In this document: piece after piece, positions 1 to 11,264 of the stretch
Position numbering within the stretch: position 1 is the stretch's first letter
Layout: every line of letters begins with the position of its first letter
Assembly (NCBI GenBank): GCA_021186555.1
Contig: JAJKFL010000026.1
Span: 2,867,709-2,931,708 of the forward strand
From: Reticulitermes speratus
Lineage: Eukaryota; Arthropoda; Insecta; Blattodea; Rhinotermitidae
Direction: 5' to 3'
Length of the DNA stretch: 64,000 bases
Program-made: the position numbers and the translations under genes
The notes under the pieces: model-generated
Database searches by the model: none
What the model was told of the DNA's origin: nothing
What the model saw: only the letters and a program-made list of their open reading frames with translations

Positions 1-1485
1 TATTTATGTGATTTGTGTGGATCTCAGAACAAACAGCGATTATTTCACTGTACAGCATTAACTGACTGGTTTGTATAACTGAGACGGAGTGTGTTTACTG
101 CGCGGTACGGACTGTATTTATGTGATTTGTGTGGATCTCAGAACAAACAGCGATTATTTCACTGTACAACATTAACTGACTGGTTTGTATAACTGAGACG
201 GAGTGTGTTTACTGCGCGGTACGGACTGTATTTATGTGTTTTGTGTGGATCTCAGAACAAACAGCGATTATTTCACTGTACAACATTAACTGACTGGTTT
301 GTATAACTGAGACGGAGTGTGTTTACTGCGCGGTACGGACTGTATTTATGTGTTTTGTGTGGATCTCAGAACAAACAGCGATTATTTCACTGTACAACAT
401 TAACTGACTGGTTTGTATAACTGAGACGGAGTGTGTTTACTGCGCGGTACGGACTGTATTTATGTGTTTTGTGTGGATCTCAGAACAAACAGCGATTATT
501 TCACTGTACAGCATTAACTGACTGGTTTGTATAACTGAGACGGAGTGTGTTTACTGCGCGGTACGGACTGTATTTATGTGTTTTGTGTGGATCTCAGAAC
601 AAACAGCGATTATTTCACTGTACAGCATTAACTGACTGGTTTGTATAACTGAGACGGAGTGTGTTTACTGCGCGGTACGGACTGTATTTATGTGTTTTGT
701 GTGGATCTCAGAACAAACAGCGATTATTTCACTGTACAACATTAACTGACTGGTTTGTATAACTGAGACGGAGTGTGTTTACTGCGCGGTACGGACTGTA
801 TTTATGTGTTTTGTGTGGATCTCAGAACAAACAGCGATTATTTCACTGTACAGCATTAACTGACTGGTTTGTATAACTGAGACGGATGTGTGTTTACTGC
901 GCGGTACGGACTGTATTTATGTGTTTTGTGTGGATCTCAGAACAAACAGCGATTATTTCACTGTACAGCATTAACTGACTGGTTTGTATAACTGAGACGG
1001 AGTGTGTTTACTGCGCGGTACGGACTGTATTTATGTGATTTGTGTGGATCTCAGAACAAACAGCGATTATTTCACTGTACAACATTAACTGACTGGTTTG
1101 TATAACTGAGACGGAGTGTGTTTACTGCGCGGTACGGACTGTATTTATGTGTTTTGTGTGGATCTCAGAACAAACAGCGATTATTTCACTGTACAACATT
1201 AACTGACTGGTTTGTGTAACTGAGACGGAGTGTGTTTACTGCGCGGTACGGACTGTATTTATGTGTTTTGTGTGGATCTGAGAACAAACAGCGATTATTT
1301 CACTGTACAGCATTAACTGACTGGTTTGTATAACTGAGACGGAGTGTGTTTACTGCGCGGTACGGACTGTATTTATGTGTTTTGTGTGGATCTCAGAACA
1401 AACAGCGATTATCATCCTCTACAGCATTAACTGATTGGTTTTTTATAACCGAAAGACAATGTGTTTACTGCGCGGAACGCACTGA
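1..1485 (+). repeat. 114-bp tandem array (array 1, cut by window start)
   Basis: About 13 copies of a 114-bp unit, very similar to one another. Landmarks in each unit are GTGGATCTCAGAACAAACAG and TTTACTGCGCGGTACGGACT. Units differ mainly at ACAACATT versus ACAGCATT. The array ends at about 1485 with the same exit sequence (GCGCGG.ACG.ACTGA..CTTTATATATAATT) seen at other arrays of this family. It lies downstream of the last recognised Pde6 exon, probably in the next intron. The other border is outside the window. Confidence 0.95.
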
Positions 1486-2672
1486 GTCTTTATATATAAT
1501 TCAAGTTAATACGTCATCACACCTGTTTCTCACGTTTATTCTTAGTTCCTGCAGGCAGACAGAAGGGTTATTATTTCCTTGCAACAGGCTTACACACTTC
1601 TTGGCTCTAGACTTCCTTAAGAACATTTGTGTCCTCACAACTCATGCCCATTCTTCACTGGCACATTTATCTTTGTCACCCACTTCTTAATTTTCTGCTC
1701 ACACAATTTATCATCCACGTCTTCCAGCTATAAATCCCAAGTAGCATGATATCATTTACTGCCCGTATGAACACTTCCACGTAGTTTCATTAAATGATTT
1801 ATCCGACATCCGTACTTAGGTCTCTGCACTCGGGCTCTGTACCGTCCTCCGCCTCATAACAAGGACAATTTCTAGCCCTTAGGTTCACGTGTGTAGCTCA
1901 CATGACTCTACCTCTGTCGCTAGTATCCAGGACAGGGGCCACAAAGAGACTCTCATGTTATATTGCAGTCACAGGGCGTTACTGAAGACAGACAAATTTT
2001 GAGACAGTACTTCCAGGGGTAAAAGTTTTGGTGTACCTGCTCAATAAATACAAACACGAGTTCTGAATAAACAACACAAGATACTCACAAGTAATTTTAG
2101 AATACTACAAGCCATGGCGTGTCCATAGAACGCAGTGAGACCTCTGGATCTACCAATTTTGTCGCAGGCAATATTTAAGAAAGGAAAGAAATGTTACCAG
2201 TAATAATATGTCGTTACACGATATATGATGCGGTATGTGTAATGTATTGTAACGTTTTGCAATTATTTTAACTCAGATAAAACAAAATACAAATATTTAT
2301 TAAGAACACAGTTTCAAATTCGTTACTGGTGTTTCGACTTGCATAAATGATTTTTAAAGCACCTCTCGTGCAATAAAAATTTGTCATCTTAAGTTTAAAG
2401 TAAAGGAAATGTTTTCTTTTTAGGAATATACAACATAATCAACAATATAATCAATATAATCAAGAAATAAATTGCTAGAATATTTTCAAGTGTAAACAAA
2501 TCCTGTAACGAAATTTTTGAGTTGTTAAACTACTTTGCTCATGTGACATGAATTTATGTGAGTCTGATGCCAGGAGGATCCGTCAGAAAACACGATTACA
2601 TTGATACTGTTTTGGTTTCCTCTTTTGGAGCCCCAATAACAACAGTTCACATGTAACTGTACTGCTATCTCA
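1486..2672. other. Unassigned intronic sequence
   Basis: AT-rich, non-repetitive sequence with no exon, RNA gene or transposon that I recognise on either strand. The open frame at 1346-1690 is mostly 114-bp repeat and is not credible as coding. Confidence 0.5.
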
Positions 2673-2752
2673 CTGCATTTCCACGTAGTCACCGTCCCAA
2701 CTGACACATTTATCATATCGTATGACCAGCTTTACCATTCCCTGTTGATATC
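2673..2752 (-). pseudogene. Mariner-type transposase C-terminal fragment
   Basis: One minus-strand frame reads QQGMVKLVIRYDKCVSWDGD followed by YVE. It resembles the characteristic C-terminus of mariner (DD34D) transposases, which end in a KL..RY.KC....GDYVE motif. The frame is broken before and after, and no inverted repeats were found around it. I read it as an old, truncated mariner copy. The match rests on a short conserved tail only. Confidence 0.6.
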
Positions 2753-2942
2753 AGTCCGTGTCCTGTGTTATCAGCCATCGTGTAACAACTGTTTACACCT
2801 CGCGATCATCTTTAAATTTGCGGCCGCCATGATTTTGCTTCAGTACTGTAAACAGATGACAATCGTTCGGCGACGAATTGCCGTGGTAAAATCACAATTA
2901 GTGTAGCTTGTTTGGTTACGGAATTGTACGGCGTGTCATATA

Positions 2943-3518
2943 CAGTGTGTCCACAAAGTCCCTTCGGGGTTTTGAAAAATTGTGGCGCGCAAACAAATTG
3001 AGCTAGCCACATGCGGTTTGCGGCAGATTACAGTGAAACTCTGGAAGTTTTTTTACTGACCTCAGTAGACCTCGATGTGGGCTACCTTGGTAGCACAGAG
3101 AACGTCCAGACGATATTTGAGCTCTTGCCATATTCTGTGAAGCATGTCCGCTGGAATAGCCGAGATCGCATTCCTGATACGGGTCTTCAGGTCATCAAGT
3201 CCGTTAACTGGTGTTCGGAACACATTGCTCTTGACATAACACCACAGGAAAAAATCCAGTGGTGTTATGTCTGGTGAACGTGGAGGCCAAGGCATTGGAC
3301 CGTCTCTGCCATCCCACATAACGCGCGCGTTCCTGCACAGTCGCCATTTCACAAACAACTGACTGAGAAACGTAAAGATAGCCGCTTATGCCATCTGTTG
3401 GCGGCAAAAAAACTTCCAGAGTTTCACTGTAATAAGCCGCAATCCGCATGTGGCTAGCTCAATTTGTTTGCGCGCCACAATTTTTCAAAACCCCGAAGGG
3501 ACTTTGTGGACACACTGT
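2943..3518 (-). mobile_element. Tc1/mariner-superfamily deletion derivative with long inverted repeats
   Basis: A 576-bp element flanked by TATA on both sides (TA target duplication). Its terminal inverted repeats begin CAGTGTGTCCACAAAGTCCC and extend about 120 bp, through AATTGAGCTAGCCACATGCG and the GAGTTTCACTGTAA segment. The interior keeps only the 3' part of a transposase gene. The outer TIR sequence also reads as part of spurious small open frames. Not autonomous. Confidence 0.88.
3062..3350 (-). pseudogene. Transposase C-terminal remnant inside the 2943-3518 element
   Basis: The minus-strand frame contains PPRSPDITPLDFFLWCYVKS, then VNGLDDLKTRIRNAISAIPADM and LHRIWQELKYRLDVLCATKV (described as adjacent segments). 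The SPDITPLDFFLWGxxK block is the region around the second catalytic Asp in the large insect group of IS630/Tc1/mariner-like DDE transposases. The N-terminal DNA-binding domain and first catalytic Asp are missing, so this cannot be an active enzyme. It sits between the two long terminal repeats of the element, which probably arose by internal deletion. Confidence 0.85.
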
Positions 3519-3801
3519 ATATCCTGACAGACTTTAGCGTAATTAACAAAGAAGTCACAAAAGACAGACAGAAAGCAGAAACTTACCCTCGGGTGAAAGA
3601 TGTCTTCAATATTAACATTGTTGCTCTGAAGCAAAAGACAAACAAAGACATGTCAATAAAGTTCATGATAAGGAATATTCACTTCACTCAAACACAATTT
3701 CACAGCCTCTGGTCTAATGAGATAGAGCCAAACAAATTGTAACCCTCAGTATCAAGGCCACACAGGAACTACAAATTAAATTGCCGAACTACGCCTCTCA
3801 C

Positions 3802-3882
3802 CTCTCTGCGACACAAAGGCTTCCTTTCCTGCATATCCTGCAGAGTCCGGTTAGGGCGCTCAATGACTTTCTCCAGGTGTAT
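3802..3882 (-). CDS. Pde6: Pde6-type phosphodiesterase, GAF-B linker exon
   Basis: This 81-bp, 27-codon exon has acceptor CTCTTGCAG|ATACA (3882) and donor CAGAGAG|GTGAGA (3802), phase 0 at both ends. It encodes IHLEKVIERPNRTLQDMQER then KPLCRRE. The HLEK..ERPN start directly continues DTDCCEA from the previous exon, as in insect Pde6 proteins, where this stretch is a variable insert inside GAF-B. The open phase at 3802 means the coding sequence continues. The remaining GAF-B, the HD-type catalytic domain and any C-terminal prenylation motif must lie on the minus strand below position 1, because nothing further is recognisable between 3801 and 1. Confidence 0.86.
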
Positions 3883-4009
3883 CTGCAAGAGACAGAAGGC
3901 AAAGTCACGGAGCGCACAGAACGGCAGTACTATTGCCAACACAAAAATATATAAGTGTGATTATGTAAGTTTAGGAACATCGAGTGGTTACACTGACCTT
4001 ATCTACAGA

Positions 4010-5155
4010 GTATATATCTGGCGCTTGGCTGTACTTAATGCTTATTTTGGGGGTATTTATGTCAGGTTGATACGCTTAATGCTTATTTTGGGGGTATATG
4101 TCAGGTTGATATGCTTAATGCTTAGTTTGGGGGTATTTATGTCAGGTTGATATGCTTAATGCTTATTTTGGGGGTATTTATGTCAGGTTGATATGCTTAA
4201 TGCTTATTTTGGGGGTATTTATGTCAGGTTGGTAAGCTTAATTCTTATTTTGGGGGTATATGTCAGGTTGATATGCTTAATGCTTAGTTTGGGGGTATTT
4301 ATGTCAGGTTGATATGCTTAATGCTTATTTTGGGGGTATTTATGTCAGGTTGATATGCTTAAGGCTTATTTTTGGGGTATTTATGTCAGGTTGGTAAGCT
4401 TAATGCTTATTTTGGGGGTATTTATGTCAGGTTGGTATGCTTAATGCTTATTTTGGGGTTATTTATGTCAGGATGATATGCTTAATGCTTATTTTGGGGG
4501 TATTTATGTCAGGTTGATATGCTTAATGCTTATTTTTGGGGTATTTATGTCAGGTTGGTAAGCTTAATGCTTATTTTGGGGGTATTTATGTCAGGTTGGT
4601 AAGCTTAATGCTTATTTTGGGGGTATTTATGTCAGGTTGGTATGCTTAATGCTTATTTTGGGGGTATTTATGTCAGGTTGGTATGCTTAATGCTTATTTT
4701 GGGGGTATTTATGTCAGGTTGGTACGCTTAATGCTTATTTTGGGGGTATATGTCAGGTTGATATGCTTAATGCTTAGTTTGGGGGTATTTATGTCAGGCT
4801 GGTAAGCTTAATGCTTAGTTTGGGGGTATTTATGTCAGGTTGGTATGCTTAATGCTTATTTTGGGGGTATTTATGTCAGGTTGGTATGCTTAATGCTTAT
4901 TTTGGGGTATTTATGTCAGGTTGGTATGCTTAAAGCTTATTTTGGGGGTATTTATGTCAGGTTGGTATGCTTAATGCTTATTTTGGGGGTATTTATGTCA
5001 GGTTGGTATGCTTAATGCTTATTTTGGGGGTATTTATGTCAGGTTAATATGCTTAATGCTTATTTTGGGGGTATTTATGTCAGGTTGGTATGCTTAATAT
5101 TTATTTTTGACTATATATCTGGGGTTGGCTGTATTTAATGATTATTTTAAGGGTA
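4010..5155 (+). repeat. 41-bp minisatellite filling Pde6 intron
   Basis: About 26 copies of a 41-bp unit containing GCTTAATGCTTATTTTGGGG and GTATTTATGTCAGGTTG, with ATAT/TAAG/TATG variants at the junction. Both edges carry the same degenerate sequence (ATATATCTGG.G.TTGGCTGTA.TTAATG), so the array is bordered by diverged relatives of its own unit. It occupies about 70% of the intron between 3883 and 5409. Confidence 0.95.
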
Positions 5156-5409
5156 CCCAAATAACTAGCTAACTTCACGGCGCACAGTGCTCATTCAGAA
5201 ACCAATAGTTCTTCAGTTATCCTAGCAATACTCCGCATTTCGTGGAACCCAATGGTTCATTACTGCATTCGCAAAGGCCTTTCAATTGTCTCTGTCTTGA
5301 GCCAGACGAATGCAGTCTAAAATCTTCCTATTTCTTTACTCTCCGTTTTAATATTATCCTCCGATCTATGCCTACAATTCTGCCTCAAGTGTTCCCTCCA
5401 GCCACTTAC

Positions 5410-5553
5410 CGCCTCGCAGCAGTCGGTGTCAAGCAGGAACACGGCACACCGCGCGCACTTCAGCAGTTCGCGTGCCTCCGTCATGATCTTGGTCACGAGG
5501 CACTGAAGGTTGTTCTGCTCCTCGAAGATGCTGCGAGCGAGGTTCAGCAGGAT
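5410..5553 (-). CDS. Pde6: Pde6-type phosphodiesterase, GAF-B exon 1
   Basis: This 144-bp, 48-codon exon has acceptor CCATGCAG|ATCCT (5553) and donor GAGGCG|GTAAGT (5410), phase 0 at both ends. It encodes [40 protein letters not shown] and LDTDCCEA. This is the start of GAF-B, the second regulatory module, which contributes to dimerisation in this enzyme family. The sequence is nearly invariant in insect Pde6 as I know it. The exon is flanked by minisatellite introns on both sides: the 48-bp array ends only about 54 bp upstream of the acceptor, and the 41-bp array starts about 255 bp below the donor. Confidence 0.94.
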
Positions 5554-5607
5554 CTGCATGGCAGGGAAATGTCACGTGACTTTACACAACTGTATTTATT
5601 GTTACGG

Positions 5608-7525
5608 GTTTAGTGTCCGGTTAGGACATACCTACGTGTTGACTGCTACACATATGTTTAGTGTCCGGTTAGGACATACCTACATGTTGACTGCTACACA
5701 TATGTTTAGTGTCCGGTTAGGACATACCTACATGTTGACTGCTACACATATGTTTAGTGTCCGGTTAGGACATACCTACATGTTGACTGCTACACATATG
5801 TTTAGTGTCCGGTTAGGACATACCTACGTGTTGACTGCTACACGTATGTTTAGTGTCCGGTTAGGACATACCTACGTGTTGACTGCTACACATATGTTTA
5901 GTGTCCGGATAGGACATACCAAGGTGTTGACTGCTACACATATGTTTAGTGTCCGGTTAGGACAAACCTACGTGTTGACTGCTACACATATGTTTAGTGT
6001 CCGGTTAGGACATACCTACGTGTTGACTGCTACACATATGTTTAGTGTCCGGTTAGGACATACCTACGTGTTGACTGCTACACATATGTTTAGTGTCCGG
6101 TTAGGACATACCTACGTGTTGACTGCTACACATATGTTTAGTGTCCGGTTAGGACATACCTACGTGTTGACTGCTACACATATGTTTAGTGTCCGGTTAG
6201 GACATACCTACGTGTTGACTGCTACACATATGTTTAGTGTCCGGTTAGGACATACCTACGTGTTGACTGCTACACATATGTTTAGTGTCCGGTTAGGACA
6301 TACCTACGTGTTGACTGCTACACATATGTTTAGTGTCCGGTTAGGACATACCTACGTGTTGACTGCTACACATATGTTTAGTGTCCGGTTAGGACATACC
6401 TACGTGTTGACTGCTAAACATATGTAAGTGTCCGGTTAGGACATACCTACGTGTTGACTGCTACACATATGTTTAGTGTCCGGTTAGGACATACCTACGT
6501 GTTGACTGCTACACATATGTTTAGTGTCCGGTTAGGACATACCTACGTGTTGACTGCTACACATATGTAAGTGTCCGGTTAGGACATACCTACGTGTTGA
6601 CTGCTACACATATGTTTAGTGTCCGGTTAGGACATACCTACGTGTTGACTGCTACACATATGTTTAGTGTCCGGTTAGGACATACCTACGTGTTGACTGC
6701 TACACATATGTTTAGTGTCCGGTTAGGACATACCTACGTGTTGACTGCTACACATATGTTTAGTGTCCGGTTAGGACATACCTACGTGTTGACTGCTACA
6801 CATATGTTTAGTGTCCGGTTAGGACATACCTACGTGTTGACTGCTACACATATGTTTAGTGTCCGGTTAGGACATACCTACGTGTTGACTGCTACACATA
6901 TGTTTAGTGTCCGGTTAGGACATACCTACGTGTTGACTGCTACACATATGTTTAGTGTCCGGTTAGGACATACCTACGTGTTGACTGCTACACATATGTT
7001 TAGTGTCCGGTTAGGACATACCTACGTGTTGACTGCTACACATATGTTTAGTGTCCGGTTAGGACATACCTACGTGTTGACTGCTACACATATTTTAGTG
7101 TCCGGTTAGGACATACCTACGTGTTGACTGCTACACATATGTTTAGTGTCCGGTTAGGACATACCTACGTGTTGACTGCTACACATATGTTTAGTGTCCG
7201 GTTAGGACATACCTACGTGTTGACTGCTACACATATGTTTAGTGTCCGGTTAGGACATACCTACGTGTTGACTGCTACACGTATGTTTATTGTCCGGTTA
7301 GGACATACCTACGTGTTGACTGCTACACGTATGTTTAGTGTCCGGTTAGGACATACCTACGTGTTGACTGCTACACATATGTTTAGTGTCCGGTTAGGAC
7401 ATACCTACGTGTTGACTGCTACACATATGTTTAGTGTCCGGTTAGGACAGACCTACGTGTTGACTGCTACACATATGTTTAGTGTCCGGTTAGGACATAC
7501 CAACGTGTTGACTGCTACACATATG
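5608..7525 (+). repeat. 48-bp minisatellite, block 1
   Basis: About 40 copies of a 48-bp unit with TTTAGTGTCCGGTTAGGACA and CCTACGTGTTGACTGCTACA as landmarks. Because 48 is a multiple of three, one plus-strand frame stays open and gives 16-residue protein repeats. This is antisense to Pde6 and I do not treat it as coding. A few units have short indels. One unit near 5905-5930 already carries the AAGGTG change typical of block 2. Confidence 0.96.
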
Positions 7526-8215
7526 TTTAGTGTCCGGTTAAGACACCAAGGTGTTGACTGCTACACATATGTTTAGTGTCCGGTTAAGACACCAAGGTGT
7601 TGACTGCTACACATATGTTTAGTGTCCGGTTAAGACACCAAGGTGTTGACTGCTACACATATGTTTAGTGTCCGGTTAAGACACCAAGGTGTTGACTGCT
7701 ACACATATGTTTAGTGTCCGGTTAAGACACCAAGGTGTTGACTGCTACACATATGTTTAGTGTCCGGTTAAGACACCAAGGTGTTGACTGCTACACATAT
7801 GTTTAGTGTCCGGTTAAGACACCAAGGTGTTGACTGCTACACATATGTTTAGTGTCCGGTTAAGACACCAAGGTGTTGACTGCTACACATATGTTTAGTG
7901 TCCGGTTAAGACACCAAGGTGTTGACTGCTACACATATGTTTAGTGTCCGGTTAAGACACCAAGGTGTTGACTGCTACACATATGTTTAGTGTCCGGTTA
8001 AGACACCAAGGTGTTGACTGCTACACATATGTTTAGTGTCCGGTTAAGACACCAAGGTGTTGACTGCTACACATATGTTTAGTGTCCGGTTAAGACACCA
8101 AGGTGTTGACTGCTACACATATGTTTAGTGTCCGGTTAAGACACCAAGGTGTTGACTGCTACACATATGTTTAGTGTCCGGTTAAGACACCAAGGTGTTG
8201 ACTGCTACACATATC
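7526..8215 (+). repeat. 46-bp minisatellite, block 2 (variant of block 1)
   Basis: Fifteen nearly identical 46-bp units, in which GGTTAGGACATACCTACGTG of block 1 is replaced by GGTTAAGACACCAAGGTG. The change from 48 to 46 bp is abrupt at about 7526. Blocks 1 and 2 together cover about 94% of the Pde6 intron at 5554-8316. Confidence 0.96.
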
Positions 8216-8316
8216 CATGGTTTAGCGTGTACCAGATAACTAACGATATTAAAATAGGTACCAAAGAACGCCGCACAGAGGTGTGCAAACTGTGGACATT
8301 ACCAAATATCACTTAC

Positions 8317-8406
8317 TTGATTCCTCCGAAACTCCAGTACAGACATTTCAAAAAGTTGGGCATTCTGAATACCAATGCCGCAGAAGGTCAGGTATCGCTG
8401 AAACAC
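8317..8406 (-). CDS. Pde6: Pde6-type phosphodiesterase, GAF-A/GAF-B connector exon
   Basis: This 90-bp, 30-codon exon has acceptor ATTTTCAG|GTGTT (8406) and donor AATCAA|GTAAGT (8317), phase 0 at both ends. It encodes [20 protein letters not shown] followed by [10 protein letters not shown]. This is the last helix of GAF-A and the long connecting helix into GAF-B, with the conserved [10 protein letters not shown] motif. The downstream intron is almost entirely a 48/46-bp minisatellite whose array starts about 100 bp past the donor. No damage is visible. The exon is too short to be picked up as an isolated reading frame and is supported by splice signals and family similarity. Confidence 0.93.
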
Positions 8407-8462
8407 CTGAAAATGTAAAGAAGTTTATTTAATTTAATGGTTTTTTGTTACGATGTACATAA

Positions 8463-8755
8463 AGTTTTTGTTGTTTTTGTGGTGAAGGGCCCCGCAGCAG
8501 ATGCTACAGACGCACCGCAGCCTTGAGGCTTATTGTGCAACACTGTGATGAAGATGATTAGTTTTTTTTTGTTTTTCCGTGTAATGGAGCACCGGTGGAA
8601 TGAAATTGACAGGGGAAAACGGAAGTACTGGGGGATAAACCTGTCCCAGTGCCACTTTGTCCACCAAAAATCCCACATGGACCGACCCGGGATCGAAACC
8701 GGGCCTCCGCGGTGAGAGGCCGGCGACTAACCGCCTGAGCCATGGCACGGCCAAA
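8463..8755 (-). mobile_element. tRNA-derived SINE, family 1, full length
   Basis: On the minus strand the head starts GGCCGTGCCATGGCTCAGGC. It has a Pol III A box (TGGCTCAGGCG) and a B-box-like GGTTTCGATCC. The body contains GGTGGACAAAGTGG-type and GGAATGAAATTGACAGG (plus-strand reading) segments, and the 3' end runs into an A/C-rich tail (plus strand TTTTTGTTGTTTTTGTGGTG). The small open frames here are SINE sequence. This is the reference copy for recognising the amplified versions at 21.5 and 29.9 kb. Confidence 0.88.
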
Positions 8756-8804
8756 CATAACATTCTTAATTGATAAAATTAGAAAATGTATGCGAATTTG
8801 AGAT

Positions 8805-8985
8805 TTTCGATCTTCTGGTATGTTACTCAACGTAGATTGATAGTTAGTTACGGACGTTTCGGGACAACCTATAAATCTCATATTCAAGAGTCAAGCAGTC
8901 CAAGTAGAATTTATTCTTCTCGGACTGCTTGACAACCAATCTACGCTGCGTAACATCCCAGAAGACCGAAGATCTCATTTACACC
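8805..8985. mobile_element. Inverted-repeat MITE, GTTTCGGGACAAC family, copy 1
   Basis: Imperfect palindrome running from GATCTTCTGGTATGTTACTC to GTAACATCCCAGAAGACCG. It contains the GACGTTTCGGGACAACCTAT core and a central AAGCAGTCC/GGACTGCTT hairpin. Related copies lie at 33.2, 51.7, 56.8, 57.5 and 63.7 kb. Confidence 0.75.
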
Positions 8986-9074
8986 GCGGCAGAAGCCTGC
9001 AATGACGAATTTGCTAATTTGTAATTCCACACAAAAGTGAACCAAAATAGTTTCTTCTGAAATATTCGGGTGGT

Positions 9075-9225
9075 TATTTGCTGTCCTCCCATCCCAGAGG
9101 CCCGGGTTCAATCCAAAGTCAGTCCATTTGAGATTTTGGTATACAAATTGGCACTGGGACAGTTTCACCTCCCAGTACCACTGTTTCCCCTACCAGGATC
9201 ATTCCACCAATGCTCAATACTTAAA
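9075..9225 (+). mobile_element. SINE family 1, degenerate plus-strand copy
   Basis: Contains GAGGCCCGGGTTCAATCC (B-box region), CAGTCCATTTGAGATTTTGG, a TGGCACTGGGACAG segment and TTTCCCCTACCAGGATCATT, in the same order as family 1. The A-box half is missing or unrecognisable. Confidence 0.7.
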
Positions 9226-9799
9226 CGCTCCCTCCCGGAAGTGCTATATGAATACAGAGACTAGCAGCGTCGTCAGACAACACACTGCCCTGTCTGTCTT
9301 TCGCACTGTATGGTGGATTACTAGCGGGTCTTACTTTGAGGTGAAGTCGGCTGAAGCGTGAGGCCATGTGGAACTTCAGAAGTCAAGGATGATGCATTGG
9401 TTGATAAATTCGCAGGTTAGGTGGCAAAACCGTTTGAACAATGATATTATGTAGCGAGAATATGGTGATGAGAGGAATTTGTACAAAAAAAACAGGAAAG
9501 ATTTCGACTGGATTATTTGTGACCATCTTCAGGGTGTTGCAGTTACGAATGTGTTATTCTAGATTTAAGGCATACTCTGACGTGTCTGTCAAGCTATGAC
9601 GTAATTCCTCGCGTTTCTTTTGACTGCCATCTGAAGCACCTTACAATAAAACTGTGAAATGATTGTCTTGCGCTTTAGCACGCAGAGTCAGAAAGACACA
9701 GCTTGTACCACTCTGAAATCTGTCTACAGAGTCTAGGAAATTTGTGCCATAGTTTTGGTGCCCCCTGTCAATTTCTAAAACAGTAGTCCTCTTTATTAA

Positions 9800-9995
9800 A
9801 ATAAATTTTAAAGGGAATCGGGGGTCATGGTATGGATTACTCTGGCTCAGGATACCGTGCAGTGACGGGCTGTTTTGAAGAGGGTAATGAACCCCATATA
9901 AAATGTGGGTCATTACTTCACTTGCCAAGAAAACACTAACCTCTAGAAGCAGAATATATCTGTGGAGTTAGTTAGTTAGTTAGTTAGTTAGTTGG
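9800..9995 (+). mobile_element. LINE 3' end, degenerate, with (TTAG)n tail
   Basis: ATTACTCTGGCTCAGGATA, a GGGCTGTTTTGAA..GGTAATGAACC block and a terminal GTTAGTTAGTTAGTTAG microsatellite match the 3' end of the better-preserved copy at 43.6-44.1 kb. Coding capacity is lost. Confidence 0.65.
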
Positions 9996-10543
9996 TTAGT
10001 TAAATCAGCGATACATGAGGTCAACACATTATCTTCACGTTTCACATTCGTTTCTATGACCTGGCACTAAGCAAGTGGAAAAATCAACTTAATTATTTTT
10101 TTGTGAACCGTGTTTTATGTCATCCCCTTACAGTACAGACTTCACGCATTTCACTGGTGTTAGACCAGTTGCATACGCTGCAGTGCCCACAGCGTATGCA
10201 AATCGCCGCTTACCGCTCAGCTAACGTAACCACATGCCAGTCCTCATGCTGGCTACAAGCCAGAAAATTTCTCCTAAGTATCATTCAAGCATCGCCTATT
10301 ACAAAACAGTATCACGAAATAGACAAATATGTGGAACAGACACGCAGCCTTATACAGATTAGTGCTTTAGCGCCAGTTTTAACGATGTCTTGTGGGCCGT
10401 TACATTAGTGGAGTTTGGACTAGTAATTCCCTAGTTACAATTATCACACAGCTGTAAGCTACGTTTTGCATTCGGCCTGTCTGATGCTATAATTCATGTT
10501 TAAGCTACAGACACCACACAAGAAGCTACGAGTATATACTGTA

Positions 10544-11105
10544 CAGGGCATACACAAAAGAATGGTGCGGTTTCAAAAGTGAATAAAAACTTTATTTCTC
10601 ACCTTACACGGGCACAACATACACCGTCAGCGGCGGCAACTGTCCAAGTTTCTCATTTAGTAATTACAATCCTTCAATGTATGCACCCTGGGTCACACGA
10701 CACACATCCACACGGTAATCAAACTCATCCCAGACCCGGTGTAGCATGTCCGCTGTAATGGCCTACAGTGCATGCGTTATCCGATCGCGAATTTCATGGA
10801 TGGACGTGGGCAATGGTGGTACATAAACGCTGTCTTTAACGAACCCCCAAAGAAAGAAATCACGCTGCACTGTAATCACAGATCTGGACACCTCAAAACG
10901 GAGCACACAGAAAGCCTTCTCCTGCTGCAACGCCATCTTTAAAACTGGCCCCGCGGCCACGCAGAAAGCATGAGAAGCGAACTGCTGGTAGCGCATGAGA
11001 AACTTGGACAGTTTCCGCCGCTGACGGTGTATGTTGTGCCCCCGTAATGTGAGACATAAATTTTTTATTCACTTTTGAAACCGCACCATTCTTTTGTGTA
11101 TGCAC
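10544..11105 (-). mobile_element. Tc1/mariner-superfamily element, parent type of the hairpin MITEs
   Basis: About 560 bp, with terminal inverted repeats of roughly 120-140 bp beginning CAGGGCATACACAAAAGAAT and ending in the complement. Both arms share CATACACCGTCAGCGGCGG. A TA lies at both borders. Inside is a minus-strand transposase remnant. The outermost about 30 bp are the same as in the 77-79 bp hairpins at 18.8, 24.6, 48.9 and 52.0 kb. Confidence 0.85.
10690..10870 (-). pseudogene. Transposase C-terminal remnant in the 10544-11105 element
   Basis: The minus strand reads RDFFLWGFVKDSVYVPPLPT then SIHEIRDRITHAL, followed after an in-frame stop by AITADMLHRVWDEFDYRVDV. This is the same transposase region as in the 2943-3518 element (DFFLWG.VK..VY... 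...I.ADMLHR.W.E..YR.DV). The N-terminal part and first catalytic Asp are absent and the frame is broken, so the copy is non-functional. Confidence 0.82.
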
Positions 11106-11264
11106 TATATAGCACAGTGTTGAAAAGATTCGTGCACTAGACCGTAGGCGTTAATACTGAAGAATGTTATAGCTTATAGGGGATATATATAATATATGTA
11201 ATATACAAAATTTGTAATACATAATTTATGTAAAATAAATTATATATAATTAAAAATATAATTA

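Noticed and set aside
1346..1690. 114-codon plus-strand frame
   Set aside because: It begins in the 114-bp repeat and runs into unrelated sequence, with no recognisable family.
5242..5613. 123-codon plus-strand frame opposite the GAF-B exon
   Set aside because: It is the antisense shadow of the Pde6 exon at 5410-5553, which has splice sites and strong family similarity on the minus strand. The plus-strand frames at 55500-55772 and 58023-58394 are rejected for the same reason.
5510..7576. Plus-strand 16-residue repeat protein (FSVRLGHTYVLTATHM)
   Set aside because: The 48-bp period keeps the frame open by chance. It is antisense to Pde6 within an intron and is destroyed in the 46-bp block.
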